A stretch of 64,000 nucleotides of DNA from Cercis canadensis (Eukaryota; Streptophyta; Magnoliopsida; Fabales; Fabaceae), in the NCBI GenBank assembly GCA_003255065.1, contig QAOA01002618.1:2053-66052 (forward strand), given 5' to 3'. This document shows, piece by piece, positions 40,128-51,631 of the stretch. Each line of letters opens with the position of its first letter. Positions within the stretch are counted from its first letter, which is position 1. The position numbers and the translations under genes were made by a program. The notes beneath the pieces are model-generated. The model saw nothing but the letters and a program-made list of their open reading frames with translations, had not been told where the DNA came from and did no database searches.

Positions 40128-41303
40128 GGCTAGAAATGAAGATCGACTAGGGGATTTGGTACCTAATATCCTCTCAAAGTTGCCAGTGAAATCTCTTGTG
40201 CATTTTAAATGTATTCACAAATCTCAATGCCATTTGATCACAAATCCTAACTTTATCTTGAAGCTTCTTGTCTCCTTTAACCAAATCAACACAAAAGATG
40301 ATATTGCTCTCCTTGTTAGGCATAGTACCCCTTTGCTTCCTAGCCAGATCATGAGAGTACTTGTTTCTAAGCTCTCTTTCAACCAAGCAACAAACAGTTC
40401 CTCTGTAAATACTCTAGATACAATTATCAACCAGAATCAAATATTTGAAGTAGAAATCTTTGGTCCTTGTAATGGCTTATATTTTATTTGTACATATCCC
40501 TTCAATTTATTAGTTAACTCTTCCATGAGAGAATCCATACTTGTACCTGACAACCATTTTGCAGCAAAGAGCGTAACATATACTTAGCTGGGTTTGGATT
40601 TGATATCAAAACTAATGACTACAAAATAGTTATGCTCTCTCATTCTCAGCCTTGACAAGGTCAGTTATACACATTGAGTTCTAATTGTTGGAGAGAAATG
40701 GATTGCACCGTGCCATCTTCTATTTCCGGTATAGGAGATTATGGTAGTATTGATGCTTTTGTTCATGGAGCATTTCACTGGAGGGGTTATGATGATGGTG
40801 GCTTGGTAATTGTTGCATTTGACATGGTTGATGAAATTTTTTGGATTATAAGTTTTGTAAGTTTACCAAGAGAATTTGATGGCCACATATTTTATGCATT
40901 TTATAGCCGTGTTGCTCAGTTTAAAGAATCCCTTGCTATGATTGTTTATACTTTTCTTGGGCAAGAGAAGTGTTTGGATTTCTTGGATTTGTGGGTAATG
41001 GAAGAGTATGGCAACGAAGGATCTTGGACCAAGCACTTAACTATTGGACCCTTTGTGGGAGTGGAAATGCCATTAGGATTTTGGAAACATGATCAGTTGC
41101 TTATGGAAGATAGCAATGGAAGAATTGTGTTGTATGATCTCCAAACCCAAGAGATTAAACCTTGTGGAAATACTATTGGTGTCTATCTTTATTTGAAAGT
41201 TGCAATCTACAAGGAGAGCATAGTTTTTTTAAGAAAAGATGAAGAGCATGATAAAAAAGGAGTGCCTTTTTTTGAAATGGTTCATGATCCTCTATTTGAT
41301 TAA
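40128..41303 (+). pseudogene. SLF-like F-box pseudogene (second copy)
   Basis: This is a copy of 35619-36791 with clear lesions. The initiator ATG is AGG (at 40130 or nearby). A short insertion after AAKSV near 40574 shifts the frame to a stop at 40587. The tryptophan codon of the PWQ motif has become TGA near 40652. After these lesions the frame from 40674 to 41303 is open and still encodes CWREMDCTVPSS, LWVMEEYG, SWTKHLTIGP and ESIVFL. The preserved second half could only give a fragment without an F-box. The tail is duplicated after a 362-bp insertion. The copy is probably dead, unless an allele lacks the lesions. Confidence 0.88.
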
Positions 41304-41322
41304 GTGCAATTCAGATTAAGAA

Positions 41323-41684
41323 GGGCTGTCACTTTTTCATGTGGGGCTGTACCTCCTAAGACAAATATATAGTCACGGCTCTATGTAACTTTCTTAAGAG
41401 TTAGAAGTCAGAGTGGTCTAAAGGTGTTATCAATAAATTCAGATGAGATGACCATAAAAAGTACAAAGAACGTAATCTACAAGGAGGTATTTCATAAGAT
41501 CAATCGAAGATGTATGTTATAAATTGAAAAGCCCTGCAAATTCTAAAGATACTTCTGCAGAATAAAGATGTACTTTTATATTTATTTATTGGTCTTGTAA
41601 TACAATTTTAGGTACATAGAGAAATGGTGAGCCCTTAGCAGAGAATCATGTCAGTAGTAATTCAAATGAAGTACCTAAGATTAA
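41323..41684 (+). repeat. 362-bp insertion copied from the 945-1306 region
   Basis: Directly after the F-box pseudogene tail the sequence switches to a near copy of 945-1306 and then returns to F-box tail sequence. The two flanking F-box tail segments (41213-41322 and 41685-41797) are almost identical direct repeats of about 110 bp. The insert has no transposon ends. Confidence 0.85.
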
Positions 41685-41797
41685 AGGAGAGCATAGTTTT
41701 TTTAAGAAAAGATGAAGAGCATGATAAAAAAGGAGTGCCTTTTTTTTGAAATGGTTCATGATCCTCTATTTGATTAAGTGCAATTCAGATTAAGAAA
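41685..41797 (+). repeat. Second copy of the F-box pseudogene tail
   Basis: It repeats 41213-41322, from aaggagagcatag to cagattaagaa, differing only by one base in a T run, and then continues into the normal 3' flank shared with the intact F-box gene. Confidence 0.9.
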
Positions 41798-42239
41798 ATC
41801 CATATGTGTCTACCTTGGATGGGGGAGAGGGGGGTTTAACTGTGTGTTATTGTAGCCTATTCTTTTGTTCCCAGCTTGTTTTTGTTACAATGCTATGGGC
41901 TACTGTAATCGTGCCTGTGGTTAGCATCTACTTGTTCTACTCTATGATGCCATCGAATTATTTAGCTAACAATTTTGGACCTTTTTGAGCAAAAACAAAT
42001 GGCTGAAAATAACTAATAACTAAGATTAAGAAATGGATGAGGTTGATTATTAATGCTATTCCATCAAAACAAAAGTAGGTAACAGGCCTTTAGTAGCCGA
42101 AAACTTCAATTTATTCATTTTTTTCTTGCTGAAAGAGTGTAATGTTATATTGAAAATAACTTATGGTGTCTCTCCTTCAAGACCAAAACATTTTCAAATT
42201 CTAAATTTAACTAGATAGTCAAAACAATTTTCTTCTTTT

Positions 42240-44984
42240 GCACATGAGACTATACAGATTTGAAATCTTATATCTTATCTATTTATATAATATTAAAAAT
42301 AGAATACACAATGTGGAGTTAACAAGTGTCCCTATCAAGGTGATGACAAGTGACGGTCTATGAGAATTTCTCACATCCAAGAGTATTTAAAAAAAAACAC
42401 ATATAATGTGAATCACTTGTGCTTTATATATAAATAAAAAAACCAAAAAAAAAAAATTAAAATTTGTGGCATTAAATAACTTCCATAATTAGCACATAAA
42501 ATTTCTCTAATTTAAAATCAATTAATAAAATATGAATATCAATTTGAAATCAATGTCTTAATTGCCTTGCTTAATTAGAGCATTACATGTCAGAATGTAT
42601 GTGGACAAAATCATAACTAAATACATGTGCTGAAAATTAAATTAAATAAATTAAAAGAAAAAACCTCATAATAATTATGATGATAATCAACTAAAAAATT
42701 GTATATTATGATAGTGTATGAGGTCAGAATTTTCATTACAAAAGCTAATTATTTTGAATAATTACAATTCAATTAAATTTTGGAAGTCCACCTCTACCAA
42801 AATTATAATCCATAATTATTCAACTTTAGTTGAAATAAATTGTCAATTACTCTCCTTAATTTTAGTCACGTAATAATTGTTGATTTTTTAATTTAAATGT
42901 TGAAATTAAGGTTACACATTTTGCCTCCATAGTCCTCTATATATATTGCACTCTATGTGAGTTTATTCACATTTCACTGGTGGGTTGCTGGAGAGTATTT
43001 CTCCATCTCCAGCCGCACACAAGTTTGCTCTTCCAAACTATTTTATTTTGCTTATTGTTGCTCTCTTTCTTGATATCAATTCCATTCCAATATATCTCTT
43101 CATCTCGTTATGAGGCCCTATTACTCTTTTACTTTTTCGAATTCTTTACCCATCCTTAATCTCCAGAAATAATAAAGTTTGTTCTTTCTCTAAACAATAT
43201 TTGTCTCTCTAATATTTAGTTTTAAACCTATCTTTTTTTTTTTTTTTAGCATCTCCTATATCTCCTAAAATAACAAGGTTTGTTTTTCTCTATACATCAT
43301 TTGTTTATGAAATATTGTTTTCAAAAATATTTTTCTTTATTATATATCTCTCAATCTCCTTATGCAGCCTTGTGAGTCCTTTACTTTTTCTTCTTCTTTT
43401 CATCTTCTCAATCTCCAAAGGTAATAAGGTTTGTTCTTTCTCTATACTCTATTTTCCCTCTAATATTTGCAATAAAATAATTCAGATTTTGAAGGATGAG
43501 AGAATTCAAAAATTAAAATAAAACATGAATATCAATTTGAAATCAAATACCTTAATTGTCTTACTAAATTAGGGTATTACATGTCAAAATGTATGTGAAC
43601 TAAATTACAACTAAGTGCATGTTCTGAAAATTAAATTAAATTTGAAAAATCAAAGAAAAAAACCTCATAATAATTACATCCCATAAATTTCATCAAATTT
43701 GAAACTAAAGAATATTCAAATTGCCAATCTCCATAAATTCAAATTGTAATACACAATAACTAATGCTTTCCTCTTATGCTTTGTGTTTTTCATTCTTGCA
43801 CAAAAACTAATTAATGCTTTCTATTTTTCTTCTCCCAACATATGTGTTAGTTTGTTTCTCCTTCTAATGGATAAAGAAGTAAGCATCTAAAATTTATTTC
43901 CTTCTTTGTTGACATTTCTTATTTAGTTATTATTTTCCATTTTTTGCACTTATATATTCTTTGCTTGATATGTCCAAGGGATTGCAAATCAACAATGATA
44001 TAACTAGGAACAATCCTCTATCCTTCTCTATCAATTTGTGGCTGCCATCATTTTTTTTCCATAAAATTGTTGATTTTCTTTTGATATTTTTTAATTTGTG
44101 ATTTTTCTATAGACTAAACTTGGATTGTCTTTTTGTATAGGATTGGCTGTCTTTCATAGAGGTTTTTGGAGATATCATCTATTATGAGGTACAATGTACA
44201 AGCAATTTTGAATCTTTTGAAGGGCTTTGAAAGCAAGGATCAATGTTTGAATTTTTCCTTTTTCTACGTTTTTCTTTCAATTCTTAAGACAAAAAAGCTA
44301 TATCTTTTGTATTTTTTTTTTTAATTACAAGAGAAAGGTCTATCTATTTCATCAAAAATTTGCACCAAATATTGCCATTATTTTACTGGAATTGCAAACT
44401 TTCAATTTTGAACATATATGAATATAGAAATAGTGCTCAAGGAAGATATCAAAGCCAAGAAAGCAAAGCAACAACTCTCCTACCATATTATCACCAATTC
44501 TTTAGTGGTTGGAGAAATGATAGTGAGTGAGAATGATATCATTGGTGGCAAACTTAAAGTCATAGAGGTTGATATCATGGTTTGTAATTCAGAAGAACTA
44601 TATATTGACATCCCAAAACTTACCATCTTTCGTACTTTATGTCACTGAAAATGTCAAGAAATACCTAACTACAGCTATGGTAGGATTGTTTTGACAACAA
44701 GAGAGATTATGGACACTTGCAATAATCTTATGGTAAGTGCTTCTTCTCAAGTCCAATTTGTTTTTTTTTAATTCTAACAACAAAATTAAGATGCACTCTA
44801 TGGTGATAACACTGGGCACGCTCACATAAGGACATTTGGCTCACTATGTGTATGGCAAATCTTATATATCTTCTATGACAATAATAAGAATATATTTTCA
44901 CTAACTTGCATGGATTGTTCTTATTAACCATTTTTACTCATCCATAACAATAGTATAAGCAAACTTGGAGATGCTGCTCTTAGT
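42240..44984. other. AT-rich, internally repeated region without a recognised gene
   Basis: 42530-42690 and 43515-43675 are direct repeats (gaatatcaatttgaaatcaa, acctcataataatta). Three degenerate units of roughly 120 bp with aaggtttgttctttctcta lie at 43120-43490. The word tctatttatataatattaaa near 42275 resembles a plant Helitron 5' end, but no hairpin-CTRR end or helicase was found. A 76-codon frame at 44418 shows no recognisable domain. Confidence 0.4.
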
Positions 44985-45964
44985 TGCTAATAAGAGTTTT
45001 TTCTATTTTTTTTTTATGATTTGTCTATCCATTGTCTCTTATGTCCTCTTATTTGTTGTGTTTTATTTTACAATGAGAGTATTTATTCAAATAAATGATC
45101 TTATTGACTTCTTTGAACAACATAATTTTTTATATTCTTCTTGTTAGAAGATTATTCTTCCCAAATTAGTAAATAAGTATGTCATAATATACTGGAAAGA
45201 ATTGCCAAAAAAAGACTGAGAGAAAATACAATAGAAGTTGAAGGAGTCCTTGGAATTAACTTCTCAACAAACAATTTTTTGAAAAATAAGAATAGGATGG
45301 GATGATATGTTTCTATTGTGCAATATTGCGAATGGATCATGCCATTTTTAAAGCTATATAATCATTGTTGTTGAAGTTTTAATTGAAGTTGTAATCTATT
45401 TCATTAGTTTTTTTCATTTTTCTTTTCTATTGAACATTTTATCCATGGGATATGTTTGCATTCACAAGTATATCAATTTTAGAGAAAATATAAAAATGTT
45501 TCTAATAAGGGTTTTTAAAATTTTTTTTAGAATATGTCCATCCATTGGGTTTGATGTCACTCTCTTATTTGCTTTGTTTATTTTACAATAATTGAGAGTA
45601 TTTATTAAAGGAACTTATCTTATTGATTTCTTTGAACAATATTTTTTTTTTTATTCTTCTTATTAGAAGATTATTCTTCCCAAAGCAATCAATAAGTCTA
45701 TCATAATACTGTCAAGAATTGCTGCAAAAAAACTGAGATAAGACAATAAAAGCTAAATGCTTCCTTGGAGTTATCTTCGCAACAAACAAATTTTAGAAAA
45801 CATAAGGATGGAATGGGATGATGTTTTTGTTGTGCAAAACTGGAAATAGATCATGATATTTTCAAAGCTATATCATTGTTGTTGAAGTCTTAATTGAATT
45901 TGTAATCTATTTCATCAGTTTTTGCATTTTTATTTTCTATTGAACATTTTTTCAATGTTATATG
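44985..45964 (+). repeat. Two tandem copies of a roughly 470-bp unit
   Basis: 44985-45462 and 45503-45964 align over their whole length at perhaps 85 per cent, sharing agaagattattcttcccaaa, gggatgat and gttgttgaagt. No protein is evident in either. Confidence 0.7.
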
Positions 45965-46358
45965 TGTTGATACCTAATTTTGTCATGGTCAACTTATAAA
46001 AAACAAATACAAAAAATAAAGTGTTTGAAATACTTACAATAATAATAACTTAAAGAATAAAAAAAATACAAAAAAAAATTATTATTATTATTAAAAGAAC
46101 AATAATAAATAAATAACAAAGAAGAAATGAGTGCTCTGTGAGGCCACATGCAAGGCAGCAACTCGGCTGCCGTTCATCACTCCGGCCACTCCTCCTACCA
46201 TGCCTCTTGCAGCTTGAAAACAGGAAATAGGAAAATCATCAGTGCAACTTGCACAATTCATCAGCTATAAATAGAGGTAGGCAATGAACGAAAAGGGGGT
46301 CGAAGACAGAGACGGACCAGAGGAGGGGGAACCAATTTCATTAGTTCAGGTATCAACA
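45965..46358 (+). mobile_element. Solo-LTR-like sequence
   Basis: It starts tgttgatacct and ends aggtatcaaca, a perfect short inverted repeat with TG...CA ends, and contains a TATA-type promoter (ctataaatagagg, about 46264), as expected for an LTR of 394 bp. The 5-bp flanks (atatg and ctatt) differ, and no internal region with primer-binding site follows directly, so it may be a recombined or partial element. Confidence 0.6.
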
Positions 46359-47150
46359 CTATTTCATTTTTTATGCCAAATTTTCTATTTCTTTGCACTA
46401 AACCAAGAGTATCCATCCTATATATATATATATATATATATATAAAGAAAATAGAGGGATTAGAGACACAAAAGGAGAGAACCAATTTTCCTTTGCATAA
46501 TCAAATTAATCCAGTACCCATCTTCTTCCCTTTAGAGAGAGACTTTTTAGTGTGAGAAACTTTTAGAGAGAGAAGCATTTTTTTGAGAGAGAGGTATAAA
46601 GAAATTTAAAGAAATAGAGAGTGAAATTTCTTACCTTCGTCACTGATGGTTGAGAAATAGAGCTGAGTCCATGAGATTTCTATATTTTCTCCACCTTCTG
46701 CCTCTTGTTTCTCTTCCATCGCTGCTCCCCGTTCTCTGCTCCCCTCCTCCGTTCTTGTTTCTTTCTTTTTTCCTTTCCTATTTGCATATTTGACTTTTCA
46801 ATGCATTAATATCCTTTTTCCTTTTTGTTTTTACTTTTTTATTTGTTTTCACTTATGGTGTCAGTCGGCCATATCTTTTTCTTACTTTCTATTAATTATT
46901 TTTATTTTTGTTTTTTTATCCCTTTATCATTATTGGACCGGGCCCATAAAAGGGGTTGATATGCTTAATTTTCTCCATAGTTTCTTAATATTTTACTTGT
47001 TATTGATGAGTTTGGACTTTATTAATTTGAATAAGTTTTTTTTTTTTAGTTATTATTAGTTTATTGCTTAGCCCACTAATTTGTTACTTTATTGTTATTT
47101 CATTTATTTTGTTAAAATATTAACTCTGTTTTGTAAATAAAATTAAAATT
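46359..47150. other. AT-rich DNA with microsatellite
   Basis: An (AT)n run lies at about 46420-46444. A CT-rich stretch at 46690-46790 is leader-like but no gene follows. Confidence 0.5.
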
Positions 47151-48055
47151 CGACGACGGATTAAGTTAAGGAATAATTGTGTTGACAATTATTTTTTAAT
47201 GTTCCTGAGGTGAGAGATAAATTTTTTGGTTATGCCAGAGGTACTAGTGTGGCCAATAAAAGTCCCAATATCATTTTTTATCTTTTTAATTAATATTTTT
47301 GTAACATTTGTTTGCTATATTATAATTCATCTCATTACATTTTATCATTGTTTGACTTATGCTGGGATAAGATTACCGACGAGGGAATAATCAAATTTAG
47401 CCATAATGATGGCGATACTTTGACATTCCGGAGGTGAAGAGTGTCACTTTAGTCTTTCTAGATGTACTGGTGGACTTAAAGATAGATCTCTGAAAAAATC
47501 TTTTACCACGAATCTCGAACTCGTTTCTTTTAACAAGTACAATAAATTGCATTTTCACACATTTCGTAGTTATCATTTCAGTTATCAAAATGTTAAAACA
47601 TTGCCTATGACGGAATAAATTAGGAGATGATTGTAATGACAATTGCTATCTCTACCCAATAGTCTTGAGGCATCTTTCTAGGTTTTGCCAGAGGTACTGG
47701 CAAGACTTAAATAACACATTAATCTATTTTAATGACCAATTTCATTTAACAATTTTTTAGATGACATAAAATTAAATTGGTAACTGTTCGCTAGAACGGG
47801 CGTCATAGGGTGCTAACACCTTCCCTATACGTAACCAACTCTCTTACCCAAAACGCGTAACCAACTCTCTTACCCAAACTCTAATAACGTAGACCAAATT
47901 TGTTTTATAGGCATCCAATCATGCCTTAAATTGATTGGTGGCGACTCCATTAATTTTTCTAATTATTTTCTTTTAATTACAAATTTACAATTTTACACTT
48001 ATTATTTTTTTCGCTGCCTCGCGTCGTCACGCTCCCAAAAAGGACGTTACGACAC
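47151..48055 (+). mobile_element. LTR-retrotransposon debris of the gagtcgccac family
   Basis: Words such as attgtaatgacaattgctat, agggtgctaacaccttccct and ggcgactccatt are inverted counterparts of 32790-33320. A segment caactctcttacccaaa is tandemly repeated near 47830-47880. It ends where gypsy element A gag begins, so element A was truncated against it. Confidence 0.5.
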
Positions 48056-49232
48056 CCTCCACGTCACTAGCATCTTCCAAGGGTGGCACATCTTCACAAC
48101 CAGGTGTAACAGGAGATTCCTCCTCACTATCATACTCACCAGTAGCAAGCATAACAACTTTCCTTCTATTGGGACATTCAGAAGATATATGTCAACGCCC
48201 TTGACACCTGTAGCATTTGATGTCACGTGACTTAGAAGAAGAGTTATATTCTGTTTTACCTTGGGAAATAGGAGTAGAACCCGTAGGCCTTGGTCTTGTG
48301 TCTTCTCTTGGCTTTGGAGCTGTGTGAGGATTATCCTTCCAATTCGATTTCTAGTTTGAAGTTCTGGGAGGCACACCGAATCTAGAAGCTGCTCTAGCCT
48401 TCAACTGTCGCTCTACATGCTCGGCTTTATGCACCAAGTCCTCCATCTCTACATAGTGACTCATCTCCACCACTTCAGCAATCTCTCGCTTCAAGCCACT
48501 AATAAACCGTGTCATGGTTGCCTCACGGTTCTCATCAATACTAGCCCTCATCATGGCTATCTCCATCTCACTGTTGTACTCAGCCACACTCATAGAACCT
48601 TGTTTCAAATCTTGCAATTTGTTGAAACAATCTCTATAGTAATGTCTAGGTACAAACCGTTTCCTCAATTTCAAATCTTGCAATTTCTTGAAACAATCTC
48701 TATAGTAATGTCTACGTACAAATCGTTTCCTCATCACGGCTCTCATATCAGCCCATGACCGAATAGGTCTCTCACCATCTCTATGCCTGTTAATCACTAG
48801 CTAATCCCACCAAATACTAGCATAATCAGTGAATTCAACTACTGCCAGCTTTACTTTCTTTTCTTCAGAGTATTCATGGCACTCAAAAACATGTTCCACT
48901 TTCCTCTCCCAATCTAGGTAAAGTTCAGGATCACTCTTACCTTGAAAGGTAGGAATTCTCATTTTTATACTCCCCAGGTTATTATCACGATGAGGGGCTG
49001 CCCTCCTCTCTCTTCTGGTCTCGGTTTCAACATCAGAATAGTCTTCTTCCTCTTCCTCAGAATACTGAAAGGGTCTAGATCTAGTTGTTTTAGTTTTTGT
49101 CTTAGGTGAAACTAGGTTTTCTAACTTCTCTAATCTGTCCTCAGTGCCCATTCGTAATGCTGCAATTTGGTCCTGAATTGCGTTCATATATGCATCCATA
49201 TGACTTTTGGTGAATGGTTCTTCCTGTTCCAT
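48056..49232 (-). pseudogene. Ty3/gypsy element A, truncated gag
   Basis: From the ATG at 49232 the minus strand reads [20 protein letters not shown], then [33 protein letters not shown] and WWD, a typical retrotransposon gag. A stop follows WWD where the other copies have QLVINR. A 66-bp tandem duplication (48604-48735) repeats [15 protein letters not shown]. A zinc knuckle region with a missing first Cys context (CQRR in place of CPRG-like) is at about 48190-48220. The sequence ends near 48056, so protease and polymerase are absent. It is non-functional. Confidence 0.85.
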
Positions 49233-49299
49233 GTTGCACACACTCACCTCACGTGTTTCACTCGTGTTTACACTCAATTGGCTTTTTCCCTATAATGCG

Positions 49300-50445
49300 C
49301 TCACCACTCTTGCCTTTTTCCACTCAAATTTTCTTAGAAGCCCTTAAACAAGAACTTATCAAGGAGAAAAGGTGATAGAAACAAAAATGACAAGATTTTC
49401 CACTCAAATTTCCTTAGAAGGCCTTAAACAAGAACTTTCCAGGAACTTATCAAGGAGAAAAGGTAATAGAAACAAAAATGATAAGAAAGCCAAACAAGGG
49501 TGTTGAATAAAAATAAATAAGATAAGGAAGCAAAAAAGAAGATGACAAGGAAGCAAAACAAGAACTTCAAGAAGGAAAAAGAAATAAAATAAAATGACCA
49601 AGACTTTTGAATATAAATACTGAACAAGGGTGTTGGTTTGGACAAGAAAAGAATAAAAGAATCTAGAAAACAGCAACAAATTGAAAGAAAATCAGCAGAT
49701 TACAGAAAACAGCCCGAAACAGACGTTTTTGAAGGATTTTGAGCTCGAAAATGGCATCAACTGGGTTTCCCCAGTTGCCATGTCGAAGGTCTCTGAACGA
49801 GCTTCGAAACGCCGGACAGACGTTTTTGAAGGATTTTGAGCTCAAAAATGGCATCAACTGGGTTCACCCAGTTGCCACGTTGAAGGTCTCTGAACGAGCT
49901 TCAAAACGCCGGTTCACAGGTTCCGTAACTCCAAACGAGCTGAAAGTTATGGCCTTTCCAAGTAAGTAAGTCCAAATAGTCCGTTTTTGATTTTCTTTTC
50001 ACAAGAACAGATCTTACTAATCTTTTTTTTTTTTTTTTTTTTGTTTGTTTTGCAGAATCTGTCTCTCTTTGTTTTTTTTTTTTTTTTTTTAAACTTGACT
50101 AGGACTCGACGAACAACTAGGATTTGCTATTGCAATTGAAACAGCCGCCGCCTCTAGGTAATTTTAACCTAGGACGTGGACTTTTAAACACAACCAAGGA
50201 AAACAAGAAAAAAAACGACCAACCAATGATCCAAACAAAAATAATAGGGATAACTTGACCATAAACTTAAAGAACATAACGAAGAATGAAATTGATAGGA
50301 AAAATAAAAGACAAAAACTGACTTAATATAAAGGGGGGTAGAAGATGATTGACTCAAACAAATAAGATAGATGAAATAAAAATAAAATAAGGGGGTTTTA
50401 GGAATACCGATTGAAACTCCAAGGAGCCAAAGCTCTGATACCAAA
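49300..50445 (-). mobile_element. Gypsy element A leader and primer-binding site
   Basis: Noncoding leader between gag and LTR. A 96-bp unit (tttttgaaggattttgagct and flanks) occurs twice (about 49719-49814 and 49815-49912). The primer-binding site, TGGTATCAGAGC on the minus strand and complementary to initiator methionine tRNA, is at 50432-50443, two bases from the LTR. Confidence 0.85.
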
Positions 50446-50967
50446 TGATGCGTTCGCGTACTCGAAGGATCGAAACGGAGTGTCTGGATACCAAACTGTG
50501 GGATGACCTTGGTTATCTCAATAGGGTGAACCCTTAGCAAGGAAGGATCCTTGGTAAGTTCAAGTTCAAGTTCTTTGCCCAAGAACAACAGGGAAGCTCT
50601 CAATCCAGAGAAACTCAATAATTCAGAAACTGAATACTATTAATCTCCAAAACTGTTTTGCAAAGGCATACACGAATTCCTGATATAGGCAATTCGGCTA
50701 GGAGGCTACAAGCTATGATGGATCCTCTAAGAAAGTTAATAAAACCCTAATACCCAGCTTGGCCCATTGACATAAAGGCCCAAAATATTAAAAAATGAAT
50801 TTAAAACTAATTAAACGTTTTGGCCCATAAACATAAAAGCCCAAAAATAAAACTAATTAAATTAAACATTATTTTTGGCCTGCTCCAAACTTGGGCTCCA
50901 AGCTGGCCCATGTGCACCTTCTACAAGAGACAGATAAGTGATCCATCTCAACTCTGAACTTGGCCCA
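50446..50967 (-). mobile_element. Gypsy LTR 1 (522 bp, 5' LTR of element A)
   Basis: Ends are TGATGCGTTCGCG and GAACTTGGCCCA as given on the plus strand, so TG...CA. It is followed on the right by only seven bases, gttgctc, before LTR 2. Those seven bases match the first bases of the internal region after an LTR (gctgctc). Confidence 0.9.
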
Positions 50968-50974
50968 GTTGCTC

Positions 50975-51594
50975 TGATGCGTTCGCGTACCCGAAGGATC
51001 GAAACGGAGTGTCTGGATACCAAACTGTGGGATGACCTTGGTTATCTCAATAGGGTGAACCCTTAGCAAGGAAGGATCCTTGGTAAGTTCAAGTTCAAGT
51101 TCTTTGCCCAAGAACAACAGGGAAGCTCTCAATCCAGAGAAACTCAATAATTCAGAAACTGAATACTATTAATCTCCAAAACTGTTTTGCAAAGGCATAC
51201 ACGAATTCCTTATATAGGTAATTCGGCTAGGGGGCTACAAGCTATGATGGATCCTCTAAGAAAGTTAATAAAACCTTAATTGTTTTGCAAAGGCATACAC
51301 GAATTCCTTATATAGGCAATTCGGCGAAGAGGCTATAAGCTATGATGGATCTCTAAGAAAGTTAATAAAACCCTAATACCCAGTTTGGCCCATAGACATA
51401 AAGGCTCAAAATATTAAAAAAACGAATTTAAAACTAATTAAACATTTTGGCCCATAAACATAAAGGCCCAAAAATAAAACTAATTAAATTAAACATTATT
51501 TTTGGCCTGCTCTAAACTTGGGCTCCAAGCTGGCCCATGTGCACCTTCTACAAGAGACAGATAAGTGATCCATCTCAACTCTGAACTTGGCCCA
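50975..51594 (-). mobile_element. Gypsy LTR 2 (620 bp, 3' LTR of element B)
   Basis: It has the same ends as LTR 1. It is about 100 bp longer owing to an internal partial duplication at about 51280-51390 (aaaggcatacacgaattcct repeated). Confidence 0.9.
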
Positions 51595-51631
51595 GCTGCT
51601 CTTTCTTTGGTCTGCACCTCTTGGACTAGGC

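Noticed and set aside
42260..42330. A Helitron 5' end
   Set aside because: Only a loose match to the TC...TATTAAA start; no 3' hairpin with CTRR and no Rep/helicase were found.
43120..43490. A CRISPR-like array of spaced repeats
   Set aside because: The repeats are degenerate and long, the genome is plant nuclear, and no regular spacers exist.
44418..44648. A small gene of 76 codons
   Set aside because: No start context, no domain, and surrounded by repeats; probably chance.
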